A stretch of DNA of 64,000 bases from Pempheris klunzingeri (lineage: Eukaryota; Chordata; Actinopteri; Acropomatiformes; Pempheridae), in the NCBI RefSeq assembly GCF_042242105.1, contig NC_092017.1, positions 1,835,652 to 1,899,651 on the forward strand, given 5' to 3'. The notes beneath the pieces are model-generated. The model saw only the letters and a program-made list of their open reading frames with translations. It ran no database searches and was not told the origin of the DNA. Positions 1-11,322 of the stretch are shown one piece after another. Each line of letters begins with the position of its first letter. Position 1 is the first letter of the stretch. The position numbers and the translations under genes were made by a program.

Positions 1-1719
1 ACGTCCTGCCGAGCGAAGCCGACCAAACTTTCAGATCCATTGATGATTTTTGATTAACATCCGAATAATTTAACATGATGAATTGTGTCTTAAAAAAATC
101 ATAGATTGAAAAAAATAGATTGAAATCTAGATTAGTGGAGCATTTTGGCAGCCAAATGAGTACAGCGCAGCGCAGCGCAGCCAATCACCCCCCGCCATTT
201 TCCTGACCAAAAAATAATCTTAAAAGTACATATACTGTATATACAGGTATATACTGTATATTTCAGGTTAGACACTATGTTGTATGCATGTATGTAAGAA
301 TGTAGTGATCAAAGATGCTTGTTCCTGCTACGTAAGACAGTTAAAAGCTTGTATAGCTTTGAAAAAGAGGCTCAAGCAAGTCTAAATTACAGACGCCTGA
401 GTGACCGTTGAACTGCTGAATATTCTGTCTGAGAAGAGCAGGGACACGAGCTGTTTTATGTTTAGACTCACTTTAGGAGACACAGAGCGTTTTCCCTAAA
501 CACCAGTGGAATGTGCCATCACTGCTGTTGTATTGCTTCTGTTATTGACCAAACTGTTGCCTTGGGAGGGTTCTAGACGGCCATGAGCCCTCTGCTCTCA
601 CACTGTCAGGATGTTAGAAATGATACAAAACTACATATGATTTGGTCAACATAAAGTTGAATGATGACTTGTTTTTAGATTAAAAGTCCTGGCGGATTTC
701 TGACATTTTCCACCAACACAATGCTATTTCTCTAACAAACTGAACCAGCGACTATTGATTTTATTCATCAAGTTATTTTGTTTTCTTCCAAAATCCCATT
801 TTTATTGTCCTGGATAGATGTTATCCAGATAATGGACAGTAAATCTACCAAACCTTCAGGCCTGTGACTGATGGTTTTGTAACAAAGTTTGACTTGTTTG
901 CTGTCGGTTTGCAATGGTGACCTTGTATTTGCCAAGATCAACACAACTAATCAACTGCCTGCTGTAAACAAACTTGTTTTTATCTCCATGCCAACTGAAT
1001 CAGGTAAACGTAGGTTGATGCTCTCCTTGTCACTATGTGAAAGGATATTTTATCAGCTCAACATCTACAGAATTTACTCAAAAAAAGTACATTCTGTGAA
1101 ACACATTTAATGATATTATATAATGGTATTTTAACAACTTACTTACTACAGTATGAATACCCTATGAAGCAAATTTGCAGGTTTGGGGCTCCACCAATAA
1201 AACTTACTGGACTTATATAGTATATAGTATCTCACCAAGAAGATATGAGAAGCTGTGCTCTGCACAAAAAGTGGATGAATTCACATACAGACCACACTTC
1301 TCAGCTTTCACTGCATCCAACACATTGTTGTTATTCAGGTATGTCTCAATGGCAGCCCCATTATTGTGGTTTATTTAGGCAGTCACAATCTAATGCTGAC
1401 TTCTACACACACGCATTATTGCATGCATACGCAATGCATTATTTAGTCATGCAGTGTCTTGCGGTGAGTATTCCATTGTTGTAACTAAAGATATTTTGAT
1501 CATTTGTAAATCTGGCTTAGAAAAAACCATTCAAGTTGAGCAATCATGGATTATATGCAATTATGCCTGCTTTGTCATGATCAGTAATTGCGTTTCCTAT
1601 GTGTAATCTAGTCCATTTGAACAATGAATTCCTCTCCTATAACATGTTCCTTCATGGTTTGCAGCCTCTCCTGATGTGTCAAAGTGAAAATTCTGAGTAG
1701 CTTCGGGGTAAATACTCAC
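1..1719. other. Left edge; presumed intron 1 of the gene starting at 1776
   Basis: I see no coding exon here on either strand. If the signal-peptide exon at 1720-1776 is real, this is the start of its first intron. The only local structure is a short CAGCG-type repeat near 163-182 and AT-rich simple sequence near 232-262. The short open frames (for example 889-1110) have no recognisable protein features. Confidence 0.5.
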
Positions 1720-1776
1720 CAAGGCCAGCATTAGCAGAAACAGCAGGCCCACTGCTGCGAGGGAGAGCCGAGCCAT
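1720..1776 (-). CDS. First coding exon (signal peptide) of an unidentified secreted or membrane protein, possibly transthyretin by synteny
   Basis: The ATG at 1776-1774 opens 19 codons reading MARLSLAAVGLLFLLMLAL, a clear hydrophobic signal-peptide core. They end at a strong donor (TTG|GTGAGT, phase 0). A TATA box lies about 105 bp upstream of the ATG, which fits a short 5' UTR. The rest of the gene lies beyond the left edge. In mammals the gene directly downstream of DSG2 in the same orientation is transthyretin, whose first exon is also little more than a signal peptide. That placement agrees with what is seen here, but the peptide itself is not diagnostic. The alternative is any other small secreted protein, or a chance open frame. 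The combination of TATA box, hydrophobic start and consensus donor makes chance less likely. Confidence 0.5.
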
Positions 1777-1878
1777 GAGTGCAGGGAAGCTACAGCATAT
1801 GGCAGTCTGTCCTTTGTATGTGTGGAAAATCCCACTGAGGACCTGAGTCAGGTGGTCTAAAGAGAGCAAAGTGATGAG

Positions 1879-1888
1879 CCTTATATAG
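1879..1888 (-). promoter_or_regulatory. TATA box for the signal-peptide exon
   Basis: The minus strand reads CTATATAAGG, an excellent TATA box, about 105 nt upstream of the ATG at 1776. A start site about 30 nt downstream would give a 5' UTR of roughly 70-80 nt. A C-run at 1977-1989 and a GT/CT-rich stretch lie further upstream. Confidence 0.5.
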
Positions 1889-2432
1889 AATAGACAGAAT
1901 AAGTTCTGTTAAAGACACACCTGTGGGAGCTTCACCCTCCTCCCTTCACACCTACAACCACTCCTGCATTTGCAGCCCCCCCCCCCCTTCATGTGTGGTT
2001 TTATAACAGCTGTCTCATGCATGTTTCTCAAAGGTGTGTCTGCTCCCTACCGTGCACTTTGAAAGATTACGCTGAGGCCTCAGGGCTAAACACTCAATCA
2101 GGCTGATAAGGGCAGACAGTGCACAATCTAAAAACGCGAAAGCACAACAAGTGATCTGTTGTTGTCATATAGACATGTGTATGATAAAAAAGTTATGATA
2201 AGCCCACATTCCCAGGTTACATTTAAGGATGATGAAGCTTCATGGAGACGTGCCCCACTCCTTATCTCTCATCTATCTGCCAATTTAATAAATGCTTTGT
2301 ATAGACAAGACAAGGATGGAAACTCATTGCATCCTTTCAGTTTGTGCAGAAAACAAGTACTACTGCCCACTCTCACCCCGCGCCCCTTTCAATCTGTACC
2401 AGCTGACTGCTTAAAGAAATATAATGAATATC

Positions 2433-2930
2433 ATCAATCAATCAATCAGTCAGTCTTTATGTGTATAGTGGCAGTTAATAACAAACATTATCTTAAGACA
2501 CTTTTCATCTAGAGCAGGTCAAGACTAAAATTGATAAATTAAGAGAGACCCAATGATTCAAGATTCCCCTCATGAGCAAACACCAGGTGACAATAGTGAG
2601 GAAAAGCTCCTACTTAACAGGCAGAGACCTCAGACAGAGTCTGGCTCAGCGGTGGGCAGCTTCCTTCCCTTTGCAATGTCATGCAGTTAAAAAAAGGGAA
2701 TTTGTTTTTAAGGGGGAGTTAAGGGTATATCTTGATCAGAGATAACTCTCAGATTCCTTTGGTGTTGCTGGAGGCCAGGGTATCATTAGAAAAGGTGTTT
2801 GGGTCAAGTACAGTAACCTGTCTGAGCTCAGTGGCAGAATATCGCTGGTTACCCAGGACTTAATGTCGTTAAGGCAGGCTTGGAGTTTAGTCAACTGACT
2901 GGTTTCATCTGTCTTTATTGGTAAGCATGA
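2433..2930 (-). repeat. L2-like LINE 3' fragment (degenerate)
   Basis: It starts with the reversed L2 tail (ATCAATCAATCAATC then CTTTATGTGTATAGTGG) and continues with degraded versions of the blocks seen in the better copy at 36553-38040: the AGAGAGACCCAA block, the AACAGGCAGA block, and the antisense reverse-transcriptase end with AAAAGGTGTTTGGG and TAGTCAACTGACTGG. Orientation is minus. It has no intact reading frame. Confidence 0.7.
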
Positions 2931-5544
2931 CTGGCTATAATCTCATACATGCATTGACATAGTGCACGATAGGAAGGTTGAGGAAAATGAGGACTCTTTG
3001 ACAGTCAGACCCCAGTGTGGCATTGTATTTTAAAGGGGTAAGGATATCATGAGCTGTGCGGGAATGCCTCCTGATGTAGTCCAGACACTGGTGGTGCTGA
3101 GGGGGTGAAGAGCGATAGCTGAAGATCATGATGGATGAGATGTGGGGCAGGATCATCAATCTGATACATCTGGCACCGGCAGAAACAGGATGACGGCTTT
3201 GGCAAGATCAGATTGAAGAGCGGAGTCAGTCAGCTGGTCGAGTTGGAAGAAAGAGTGCGTATGATAGTTAGAGTTGTTGCGTTGTTAATGTTATGCAGAA
3301 CAACTTATCTCTAACCTTGATATTATAGCCTTAGCTAATGTAGGTTTCCACAGGTCCGAAAACATCTTAGAAAAGGTTACATTTAACTCTTTAGTTAAAG
3401 TGCTATTAAAAGGCTCTGGAATTTGTTTCATTCAGCAAACTCAACAAACTGACAGCGTGACAGTGACAATATGCTGGTTTTTGCATTGTTGTTGTAATGT
3501 GTGTTTCTTTTTTCAAAGTTTATGACTCATCCTGCCTCACATTCCTCTCTCGTTCTGTCTCCACCCATTACTGAAACCCCCCTGAGGGTCTGTTTAGAAT
3601 GACGCTGACCCTGGCCAGGCCTGTGCAGGACTGGCAATTATGTATGTTAAGTATTTCATGGACACAGCTTTCCAGTCCGTCTTAAACTGCCTCACAGCTA
3701 TGTGTCAAAAATTCTAGCCTGCCTGCTGTCTATGAGTCTTTTGTTCTAAGATAGTAAACTTCATTATGAAAATACAGTGCTGTACATTCTAAATGTGAAA
3801 CAGGGAATAAGCTGGATACTAATACTGATGACTTTTCCTGTATTTTCAGGACAAGGAAACATATGTTATGTTTTGGTCTTGACCTTATTTGCACAGTAGC
3901 TATGCTGATTACATGCCACAAAATGTGAGACTAATTTGGTTTGGCACATTGTCAGTCATGAAACAGATTTGACTGATAGTTTTGTTAGAAACTGAGTGGC
4001 ACAAAGCACTGGTTCTACCTGCTATTTTTATGTCAGTGAAACTGAAGATGAGTTCAAGTGCCATTTAGGACACTGAGTCAAGACCAAAACTCAGATCCTC
4101 AAAGGGATTAACTTATAAACCGTGTATCACTCACATGTCCAATGATGATACCCACTGAACATCATGTACAGGTGGGCTGTGCTGGCTTGTCTCCTTTCCC
4201 CACACTATGTGGACGGGTTCCTTCTGGTCTGACATAGATACAATTCAGCATACATACCAATTCAAACATTTGACAGCCAGTGTTGTGCCATAAAAAGAAT
4301 CCTCCAGTAATGTCCTCCTTCTCCGTTGTTGGTCTCAAAAAAACATCTCAAAAGAGTTTGCTGTCTGTTTGCTAATGATAATAGTATCTGTTCCCCGACT
4401 TATCAGAGCAGACACTTACTTTCACGAGAGAGTATTGTGTATTGTGTATGCTTCCAGTAAAATTCTCCCAAGCAAAGCTGGCTCTTGGTACTTTTGATCG
4501 ATGTATGGTGTATCCCCCATCTATAGAAGAGATGATTTCACTGTACGAACTTTAAATGTCCCACCAGTTTGTGTGTGTTGAAAAACGGAATGGTTTTTGC
4601 AGGAAGCCAAAGGTGCACTGGAAAATATAGGTTGCTCCTGATATGGGTGAATCACAGGTATTTAATTAAATGAAGGGTGTGCTTATGGCAGCTCTGTGTG
4701 TTTGTGTATCTCTTAGAAGTGAAACTGTGGGAATGACACATTAATTTATGACAAGAACTCGTGTCTGTATTTCCATTCCAGTTTACTTTAAAAAGTGTGA
4801 AGAATGAATGTTAAACAAAATGACCTGGTACTTACAGAGCATTCACTCCACGAGATGACAAGTCTGAAACACAGTATTAATACACATTTATTATTAAAGC
4901 TGTCTTTAATTTCTTTCTTTTCTAAAATAGTGACTAGAGGCCACAACAAGGCAATTTACTAATGATGTCAGGGTTGGTCAATACGTATGGAAATTTTTCT
5001 GGGGTCAGAGGTCAAGGAAACCATTACCCTAACCTAACTACATGCGTTTTCTCTGTTGTTGTTTCTTTATTAGGATGCTGTGACAGTTGTAAAATATCTA
5101 TATATGAAATGTAACAAAGGAGTTGGCTCCTTCTGCTGAAGAAGAAGGTGTTCATGTATGTTTGGTTTCTACACAACTCTGATGTTGACATGAATGCAGT
5201 TGACAAGTCAGAAACCGGTTATTCCAGTAATACTGACATAGAATGAATGTGACATGAACCCATCCTTGAAATAAACCAGAAGTATTTACTTGTCAGCCAT
5301 GACAAGAGCTGTTTAAATCCTCTAAAAACTGTGGAAATGTAGTTCAAGACAACTTTCTTCCTAAGCTGCGGATACACTGGATCCTCCTTTACAAAAGGAA
5401 AGGAGATAATGCTGTCCCATAATTCCTTGCAGCTGCAACATTTAAACATTTAAAGGAGCAGATTTCTCACAGGAAGACCCACGGTAATAAATATGACAAA
5501 CACTATGTGAAAGAAAGGGCAGGTTCTAGATGTGTCAGTGCGGT
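2931..5544. other. Intergenic DNA, nothing firmly recognised
   Basis: This lies between the signal-peptide gene and the downstream flank of desmoglein-like gene 1. A possible further LINE-derived fragment spans about 3010-3230. The rest is AT-rich unique-looking sequence with short, unsupported open frames. I see no exon with consensus splice sites and no RNA gene. Confidence 0.45.
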
Positions 5545-5990
5545 GCTTCTCCAAATTCAACACAATATACTACCTTTAATGACTACTGCAAGCTCAAAAT
5601 TATTCAACCTCTTCTTGACAACCATCTTGAGTTCTTAGAAGAGCACTGTGAACAAGCCCCTAGCTAACATTTGATGTGTTCTATCTCAAGCACACTTGAT
5701 GCTACTAATGAGGCCCTTGATTAGTTACATCAGGTGTGCTTGACATAACACCTGATTTGCAAATGAGTGCTCTTCTGAAGGATTCTATTGAGGACGTTGA
5801 ATAATTTTGAGACTGCAGTAGTCATTAAAAGTGGCATCTTGTGTTGAATTTGGAGAAGCCACCTGTAATATTAGTTGTGTTTCAGTTGTTCTTGTTTGAG
5901 TTGTTTATTGAACTCTGCTGAAAGTTTGTACATTTTGCCAGTACACCTAATTTGCAAAGGGGGTTGAATAATTGTAAGTGCAACTGTATA
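5545..5990. mobile_element. Palindromic MITE-like element, copy A
   Basis: Two arms of about 65-70 bp, at 5545-5612 and 5791-5862, are near-perfect reverse complements (outer end GTGCTTCTCCAAATTCAACA against TGTTGAATTTGGAGAAGCCAC). They flank a central segment that itself contains AAGCACACTTGATG and CATCAGGTGTGCTTGA. An extension to about 5990 ends in GGGGGTTGAATAATTGTAAG then TGCAACTG. A second copy lies at 11425-11690 inside gene 1. No coding capacity is present, so it is a non-autonomous DNA element. I cannot name the superfamily. Confidence 0.6.
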
Positions 5991-6851
5991 CCTGTATATC
6001 TATACCTGTTGTTCTTCTGTGAATAGTGAATATCTGCTTTCCTCCAACTACATGAAGTTTGCAAGGAGACAAACATGCCCACTTATGAGACAGGAAGTGT
6101 AGACCATTTCAGACCATTGGCACCACTTAACAAAGTCATCTTTGTTATTACAGTATTTTTGGTTATGACTGCAAACATCACGTTTTGGAGAAAATCTGAA
6201 TTTTCTGTGTCATTGTGATATCTCATGTGTGCAATGAAGGTTTACTCTGTTAGTGTTATTCTGTTATTATCATTCTGTATTGTGACTGGTTTATAGTAAT
6301 CACATTAATAACAACAATAGTAATTGTATAAGTGGTAATAATAATAATCATTATAGATTATTTATTTTAACACAGCAATTATGAAGTGGTCTAGAATTTG
6401 GTCATGAAAAGGATAGAATATAATGCCAAATAGACAAATGAAGAAATGAAGATCATAATAATGGTTTGCTGCTTCCCTGCCTCTGTACTTAGCTGTGAGA
6501 GCAGTCGGACAGTAACTCCAGGCAAAATTGAGATAAATTAGATGACATTAAATTTAGATACTGTTTCATTTATAAATAAAAGTGCCTTTTCATAAACTGT
6601 CTATGTAGGCCAAACTTATTCCATTATCATTTTGACTTTTAAAATCTCTCTCTGATTCTCTCCTTAATCATAAAAATGGTATTGTTAATCAAATAAAAAG
6701 TTACACCTGACAAACGTAGATCACATTGAATAGCAGATTTATTGTTGTGATGAATGAACAGGATGTACATTTTTCTCTGACTTCATGTACATTCTTTGAA
6801 GGCTTCTGGAAACTGTCTGTCTTGACTGCTGCTATTTGTCACCATCTCCTG
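5991..6851. other. Intergenic DNA without recognised features
   Basis: AT-rich, with short ATA/AAT runs near 6300-6370. I see no exon, repeat end or RNA gene. Confidence 0.45.
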
Positions 6852-6903
6852 CAGGTAAATGGTCTGTATTTGTATAGCACCTTTCTACTCATTTCGACCA
6901 CTC

Positions 6904-7300
6904 TGTGACGACCCTTGTTGCCAGGGAAGCAGCGTGCAGCCAACATGGAGTCCTAATCAGTGTCACCGGGTTCAGGTGTCACCAGCCTATAAAACTTGGC
7001 CGCACTAACACTCTCGCTCTCTCTCTTTCCTTGCAGACAATCCAGTCCGGTCATGTGTCATCTTTAGTTCTTTATGTTGTCCTTCTGATAACTTAATGCA
7101 CCTTACCACACCTTCACACACACCGTCTCCACACACACACACCAACATGCACCCCACGCTTATGTACCGACATTCACACTCCATGTTTTCCTCTGTTGCA
7201 CTTATCCTTTCAATTAGTTGTGTTCAATAAAATACTTGTGTTTATTTTTAACACGGTGTGTCTCCATTTTTGTCATTGCTGTGAGAGCCAGGCTGTGGGA
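6904..7300 (+). repeat. 5' LTR, with primer-binding site just after it
   Basis: The LTR is 397 bp, beginning TGTGACG; its last base pairs (GGCTGTGGGA) correspond to GGCTGTGACA at the end of the 3' LTR. The shared core includes TTTAGTTCTTTATGTTGTCC, AATAAAATACTT and the final TGAGAGCCAGGCTGTG. The primer-binding-like TGGGGGCTCGTCC starts at 7303, two bases after the LTR. Confidence 0.7.
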
Positions 7301-7957
7301 AGTGGGGGCTCGTCCTAACCTGTTAGGTTGTGATCTGTTGTGTTGGTTAGAAGTAAATTTGGTTTGTGTTATTTGTTTTGGCACATGCAGCGCGCGCTAA
7401 TCAGTTGTTTGGCCCTGATGCGCGTTTGAGCCGCTGGTTGGTTAGTTTTGATTTATGTAGGGTTCCTTGGGTTGTTTTTGAAGAGAAGGTAAGTGTTGCC
7501 GCCCTGATGCACACTGGGTGGAGTTTCCCCTCTTAGGTTTGTGGCGTTTCCCCTTTGGATTACATCAGTTTGTTTTTTTGATAGTGTTGTGGCGACATGG
7601 TTGGTGTCGATTGTCTTTTGGCAATTGTCTCGGGGGCACATTTGCGGAGTGCTGGGGTATTGCCTGCTTTACAGGTCGCTTCCCAATCCCGCTGGTTTAT
7701 TGTGCGTAAATACCCACCATAAGCCGCATGAAGCCTAGGGTTGAGATTTGGTTCGTTTTGATTAGGCAGTCAGTGGGGAAGACTTCGGGGGCTGAGTTTC
7801 AGGAATCTTTGTCATTATATAAAAATACAACAAAATTGTATGCAATCCCCGTCAGTGCATGTAAGCAAACTTTAAATAAATAATAGAAATGAAAAGATAA
7901 ATAACAAGATATATAAAAAGGTAGAATATTGCAGGTTAGTGAGAAGAGGCATGTCCT

Positions 7958-8690
7958 TCAGTGCTGTTCATGTGTGTGTGTTTTGGCTTTTATTGTCCTG
8001 TACCGCCTCCCTGAAGGTAACAATTGGAACAGGTGACATGCTGAGTGGAATGAGTCTTTCAGGATGTTGACAGCCTTTCTGTGGCAGCAGGACCTGTACA
8101 GCTCCTCTAAGGAGAGGAGAGCACAGCCGATGATCTTCTGTGCTGTGTTGATGACCCTCTGGATCAGCAACACTTTCAACCGAGCATCTGTAGAAGGACA
8201 CCAGTAGCTCCTTGGCTAGGGCGTTGTTCTTCAGGACCCTCAGGAAGTGGAGTTGCTGCTGAGAGTTTAGGATATTGGGCCGCACAAATCCATATTATGT
8301 GCGCCCTCTAGTGGGATTGAGGCAGCACAGCTTTCGGGGGACAGGTGGGGCTTCATGTGAACTGACGGAGTCATGATTCATTCCGCTGGGCTTCTGAGTA
8401 CAAAGATAAATGTTGAAATAAATATGTAGTGTTACCGTAGCTATTTGTTTTTTTTTTTTTGGCTAAACAGTGTCTGTATTTCCTTGGTGAGGGCATTGTT
8501 CTTCAGGACCCTCAGGTAGTGGAGTTGCTGCTGTGCCTTCTTGATCAGCGCGGTGGTGTTGGTTTTCCAGGTTAGGTCATCATCCAGGTGCAGGCCCAGA
8601 ATTCCGAGACCCTCTGCACTGAAGTATATGGGCTGAGGGTCAGATTTGTTTCCCCTGAAGTCCACTATTATTTCCTTAGTCCAGTGATGT
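7958..8690 (-). repeat. Rex1/Babar-like LINE fragments, two overlapping copies
   Basis: On the minus strand, conceptual peptides include AQKIIGCALLSLEELYRSCC and LLPSGRRYRTIKAK (7958-8179), and LGILGLHLDDDLTWKTNTT then QQQLHYLRVLKNNALTKE (8441-8665). They match the segment after the reverse transcriptase seen intact on the plus strand at 23600-23955. The stretch encoding LRVLKNNALAKE or LRVLKNNALTKE occurs twice (about 8220-8265 and 8487-8530), so two pieces of the same LINE lie side by side inside the LTR element. Stops and frameshifts are abundant. Confidence 0.6.
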
Positions 8691-9065
8691 GCCAGTATTT
8701 AGTTCTTTATGTTGTCCCTCTGATAACTTAATGCACCTTACCACACCATCTCCACACACACACATGCACCCCATGCTTATGTACTGACATTCACACTACA
8801 TGTTTTCCTCTGTTGCACTTATCCATTCAATTAGTTGCGTTCAATAAAATACTTCTATCTTTAACACGGTGTGTCTCCATTTTTGTCATGGTTGTGAGAG
8901 CCAGGCTGTGACAACTCAAAGCTCTTTTACATCGCATCCTCATTCACCCATTCACACATCATTCATACATTCATACTGTTCTTTCACACACACACTGAAG
9001 CCATGCTTCAGGAGCAAGTTGGGCTTCAGTGTCTTGCCCAAGGACACTTCAACAAGTGTGCAAGT

Positions 9066-9981
9066 CAGTTTCATATTGATATCAATCATTTATTGACATT
9101 TTGGTTGTAAAAACTGTAACACAAGGTATCTGTACAAGTCATACTAAGATGAATATGAGTTAGTTTAATATATGTTGTCACATTGCCTAAAATAGTTTTC
9201 AAGGCAACAGGTGGCAACTAAGACAGGCCTGAGGTAAAAGACCCTAATGCTGCCAGGCACGCTGCAAAGTTGTGTACACTGGACACAGGAAGAGTTCATC
9301 AGCAAAGAAGAACACAAGTAACATGTACATTTTCACCAACGGTGACATGCTATGACAAATCACAGCCTGAATAATTAGTCGAATTGACACCAGCTAATCA
9401 ACCAAAGTGCACATGATCTTCAGAAATAAGTTTGTATGCAAAGCTTACTGAAACACATTGGTCTTGACATGTTATTTTTCAATTTGTACCCTCCACGAGA
9501 CGTGGGACATCCTGCACAGATCTGTCATTTTTAAATTCCCTACATGCCATTAATAGCAACTGCAATTTTTTTATCCACTCAGCCTCAGCAGTGTAAAACA
9601 AAATCAAGAGTACCTGGTACAAACAGCCAACCCAGACAGTGTAGTCAAAATACAGCTCAGTCTCCTACCATGCTAGTGGCTCTGTTAGACTCTACTTAGA
9701 CATCAGCATACTAACATGGCCACAATAACAATACTAACATGCTGATATTTAGCAGGTATAATGGTTATTATGATCAGGTTTTTCATTTCCTTTCACTACT
9801 TTAATGCTATTATTGGAAAGTGGTTTGTTTTTTTATGTGCAAATTGAAAATGCACACGAAAAAAAATGCTATATAAAAATTCACAACAATCAATCTGATG
9901 ACACAATCTAGACTAAAGTAATGGATTCATGAACTAGCTCACCATAAAAGAATACATCATTATTGAATCGTCAGTACAAAA
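9066..9981. other. 3' flank or UTR of desmoglein-like gene 1
   Basis: This follows the stop codon of gene 1 on the minus strand. It is AT-rich with no exon. An AATAAA (minus strand, about 9089-9094) could be a polyadenylation signal but is about 890 nt past the stop, close to the SINE boundary, so I do not call it firmly. Confidence 0.4.
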
Positions 9982-11322
9982 TTAGTTAAGAGATTCTTTG
10001 AAGAGGGCATTTTGTCTGGAGGTGCTGTGATTGCAGAATGAATTCATGAACCCTGTCTCTGCTGAAGCTGTTGACTTAATTCTTCTCTTGTGTGAAACTA
10101 GCTTCTCCCCTTCTGACCCTGCTGCTCCTACACTAACATGTCCACTATCTGACTTGATCCTTCGACCAGTCCTCTTGACACCCATCACCACTATTGGGCA
10201 ATCAGACCGCTGCAATGCTCCCACTCCATGGTAATCCTCCACTACTCTGTTGCCGCTTGTTGCACTGAGAGTTAAAGTGCCAGCAGCATTTCCCATGTGC
10301 GCAATGTGTTCTGGGTGGCCAGAACTGCTGTTAAGCAGAACCATGCCCTGCAGGTTGGCACTGTGCACCACTGTGCTTTGAAGCTTCTCCTCTTCTGACC
10401 CTGCCGCTCCTACACTAGCATGTCCACTATCTGACTTGATCCTTCGACCAGTCCTCTTGACACCCGTCACCACTCCTGGGCAATCAGACCGCTGCACAGC
10501 TCCCACTCCATGGTAATCCTCCACTACTCTGTTGCCGCTTGTTGCACTGAGAGTTAAAGTGCCAGCAGCATTTCCCATGTGCGCAATGTGCTCTGGGTGG
10601 CCAGAACTGCCGTGAAGCAGAACCATGCCCTGCAGGTTGGCATTGTGCACCACTGTGCTTTGAAGCTGTGGTTGGATGATGTAGTGCATCGGTTGCAACA
10701 CAGGGGTAGTGGTGTAGTAAACAGGCTGCTGCTGTAGTAGAAGCATCTGGCCAGGGGAGGGGAGCATGGCTGTGGTAAGAGGACTAACAGGCGGTGACTG
10801 AGCCATGTTGCAAGAAGCTGCTGTATTAAGGTTAGGGTTAGCCATGTTAGCCATGTTGCAAGAAGCTGCTGTATTAAGGTTAGGGTTAGCCATGTTAGCC
10901 ATGTTGCAAGAAGCTGCTGTATTAAAGCCCATAACATTGGTGGACGTTTGCTCATGCATGCTGCTGGTGGATGTTCTGTTAAAGGCCTTGACACTGGTGG
11001 ATGACTGGCTGATGCTGACATTGTTGTCACCCTTTGGGCTTTGGTCATGGATGCTGCATGGTTTAGTCTCCAATGAAGGCCCAGCAGCTTTATGTGCCTC
11101 TGTGATGAGAGGCATCAGAGGAGGTGTTGGAGGTCTAGGAGGAGAACAGATCTCAGCCAGAGTTTTGAACTTTGGCCCAAGGTCGTCGATGAACTGCAGG
11201 TCATTGTCAGACTCCAGGAAGCTGCAGCAGCCCACTGAGCCAGCAGAGGAGCCCTGGCCCTCAAAGTCATACTTTAGCAGACAATCCCTCGCTGCCTGTT
11301 TCTCTGTTGGGCAGCTTGCCTT
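9982..11322 (-). CDS. dsg2-like: Gene 1 last exon: catenin-binding segment and repeat-rich tail
   Basis: The 1341-nt exon encodes 446 residues after acceptor CTGCAG|. The first 50 hold the plakoglobin-binding motif ([17 protein letters not shown] and [14 protein letters not shown]). Next come a Pro-rich stretch ([12 protein letters not shown]), a Ser/Thr/Asn-rich linker, three copies of a 16-residue unit ([16 protein letters not shown]), the desmoglein signature [18 protein letters not shown], and two 94-residue copies that differ at about eight positions. It ends [21 protein letters not shown]. The tail lies in the cytoplasmic desmosomal plaque. The long plus-strand open frame opposite it (10805-11335) is a shadow. 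Confidence 0.85.
   Translation of the reverse strand, partial: KASCPTEKQAARDCLLKYDFEGQGSSAGSVGCCSFLESDNDLQFIDDLGPKFKTLAEICSPPRPPTPPLMPLITEAHKAAGPSLETKPCSIHDQSPKGDNNVSISQSSTSVKAFNRTSTSSMHEQTSTNVMGFNTAASCNMANMANPNLNTAASCNMANMANPNLNTAASCNMAQSPPVSPLTTAMLPSPGQMLLLQQQPVYYTTTPVLQPMHYIIQPQLQSTVVHNANLQGMVLLHGSSGHPEHIAHMGNAAGTLTLSATSGNRVVEDYHGVGAVQRSDCPGVVTGVKRTGRRIKSDSGHASVGAAGSEEEKLQSTVVHSANLQGMVLLNSSSGHPEHIAHMGNAAGTLTLSATSGNRVVEDYHGVGALQRSDCPIVVMGVKRTGRRIKSDSGHVSVGAAGSEGEKLVSHKRRIKSTASAETGFMNSFCNHSTSRQNALFKESLN

Larger units (their letters stand above)
6904..8913 (+). mobile_element. Decayed LTR retrotransposon with 4-bp target duplication (ACTC)
   Basis: A 5' LTR (6904-7300) starts TGTGACGACC and contains a TATAAAA box (about 6989) and an AATAAA signal (about 7226). 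The 3' LTR (about 8698-8913) repeats its 3' portion and ends GGCTGTGACA. The first part of the 3' LTR is missing. Directly after the 5' LTR, TGGGGGCTCGTCC matches the first 13 bases of the proline-tRNA primer-binding site used by many vertebrate retroelements. The flanks carry ACTC on both sides, and the host SINE resumes exactly there. The internal region (7316-8697) has no gag or pol frame and holds Rex1-like LINE debris, so the copy is inert. Gypsy-type or endogenous-retrovirus-like; I cannot decide which. Confidence 0.75.
6852..9065 (-). repeat. tRNA-headed SINE copy, split in two by an LTR retrotransposon
   Basis: The 3' part of the SINE (read on the minus strand) lies at 6852-6903, ending TTTCGACCACTC. 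Its continuation (ACTCAAAGC... TTTTACATC.. CATCCTCATTCACCCATTC) resumes at 8914 and runs to about 9065. Joined, they match the uninterrupted copies at 30142-30394 and 33543-33825. The interruption is the LTR element at 6904-8913, and ACTC is duplicated at the junctions. Confidence 0.75.
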
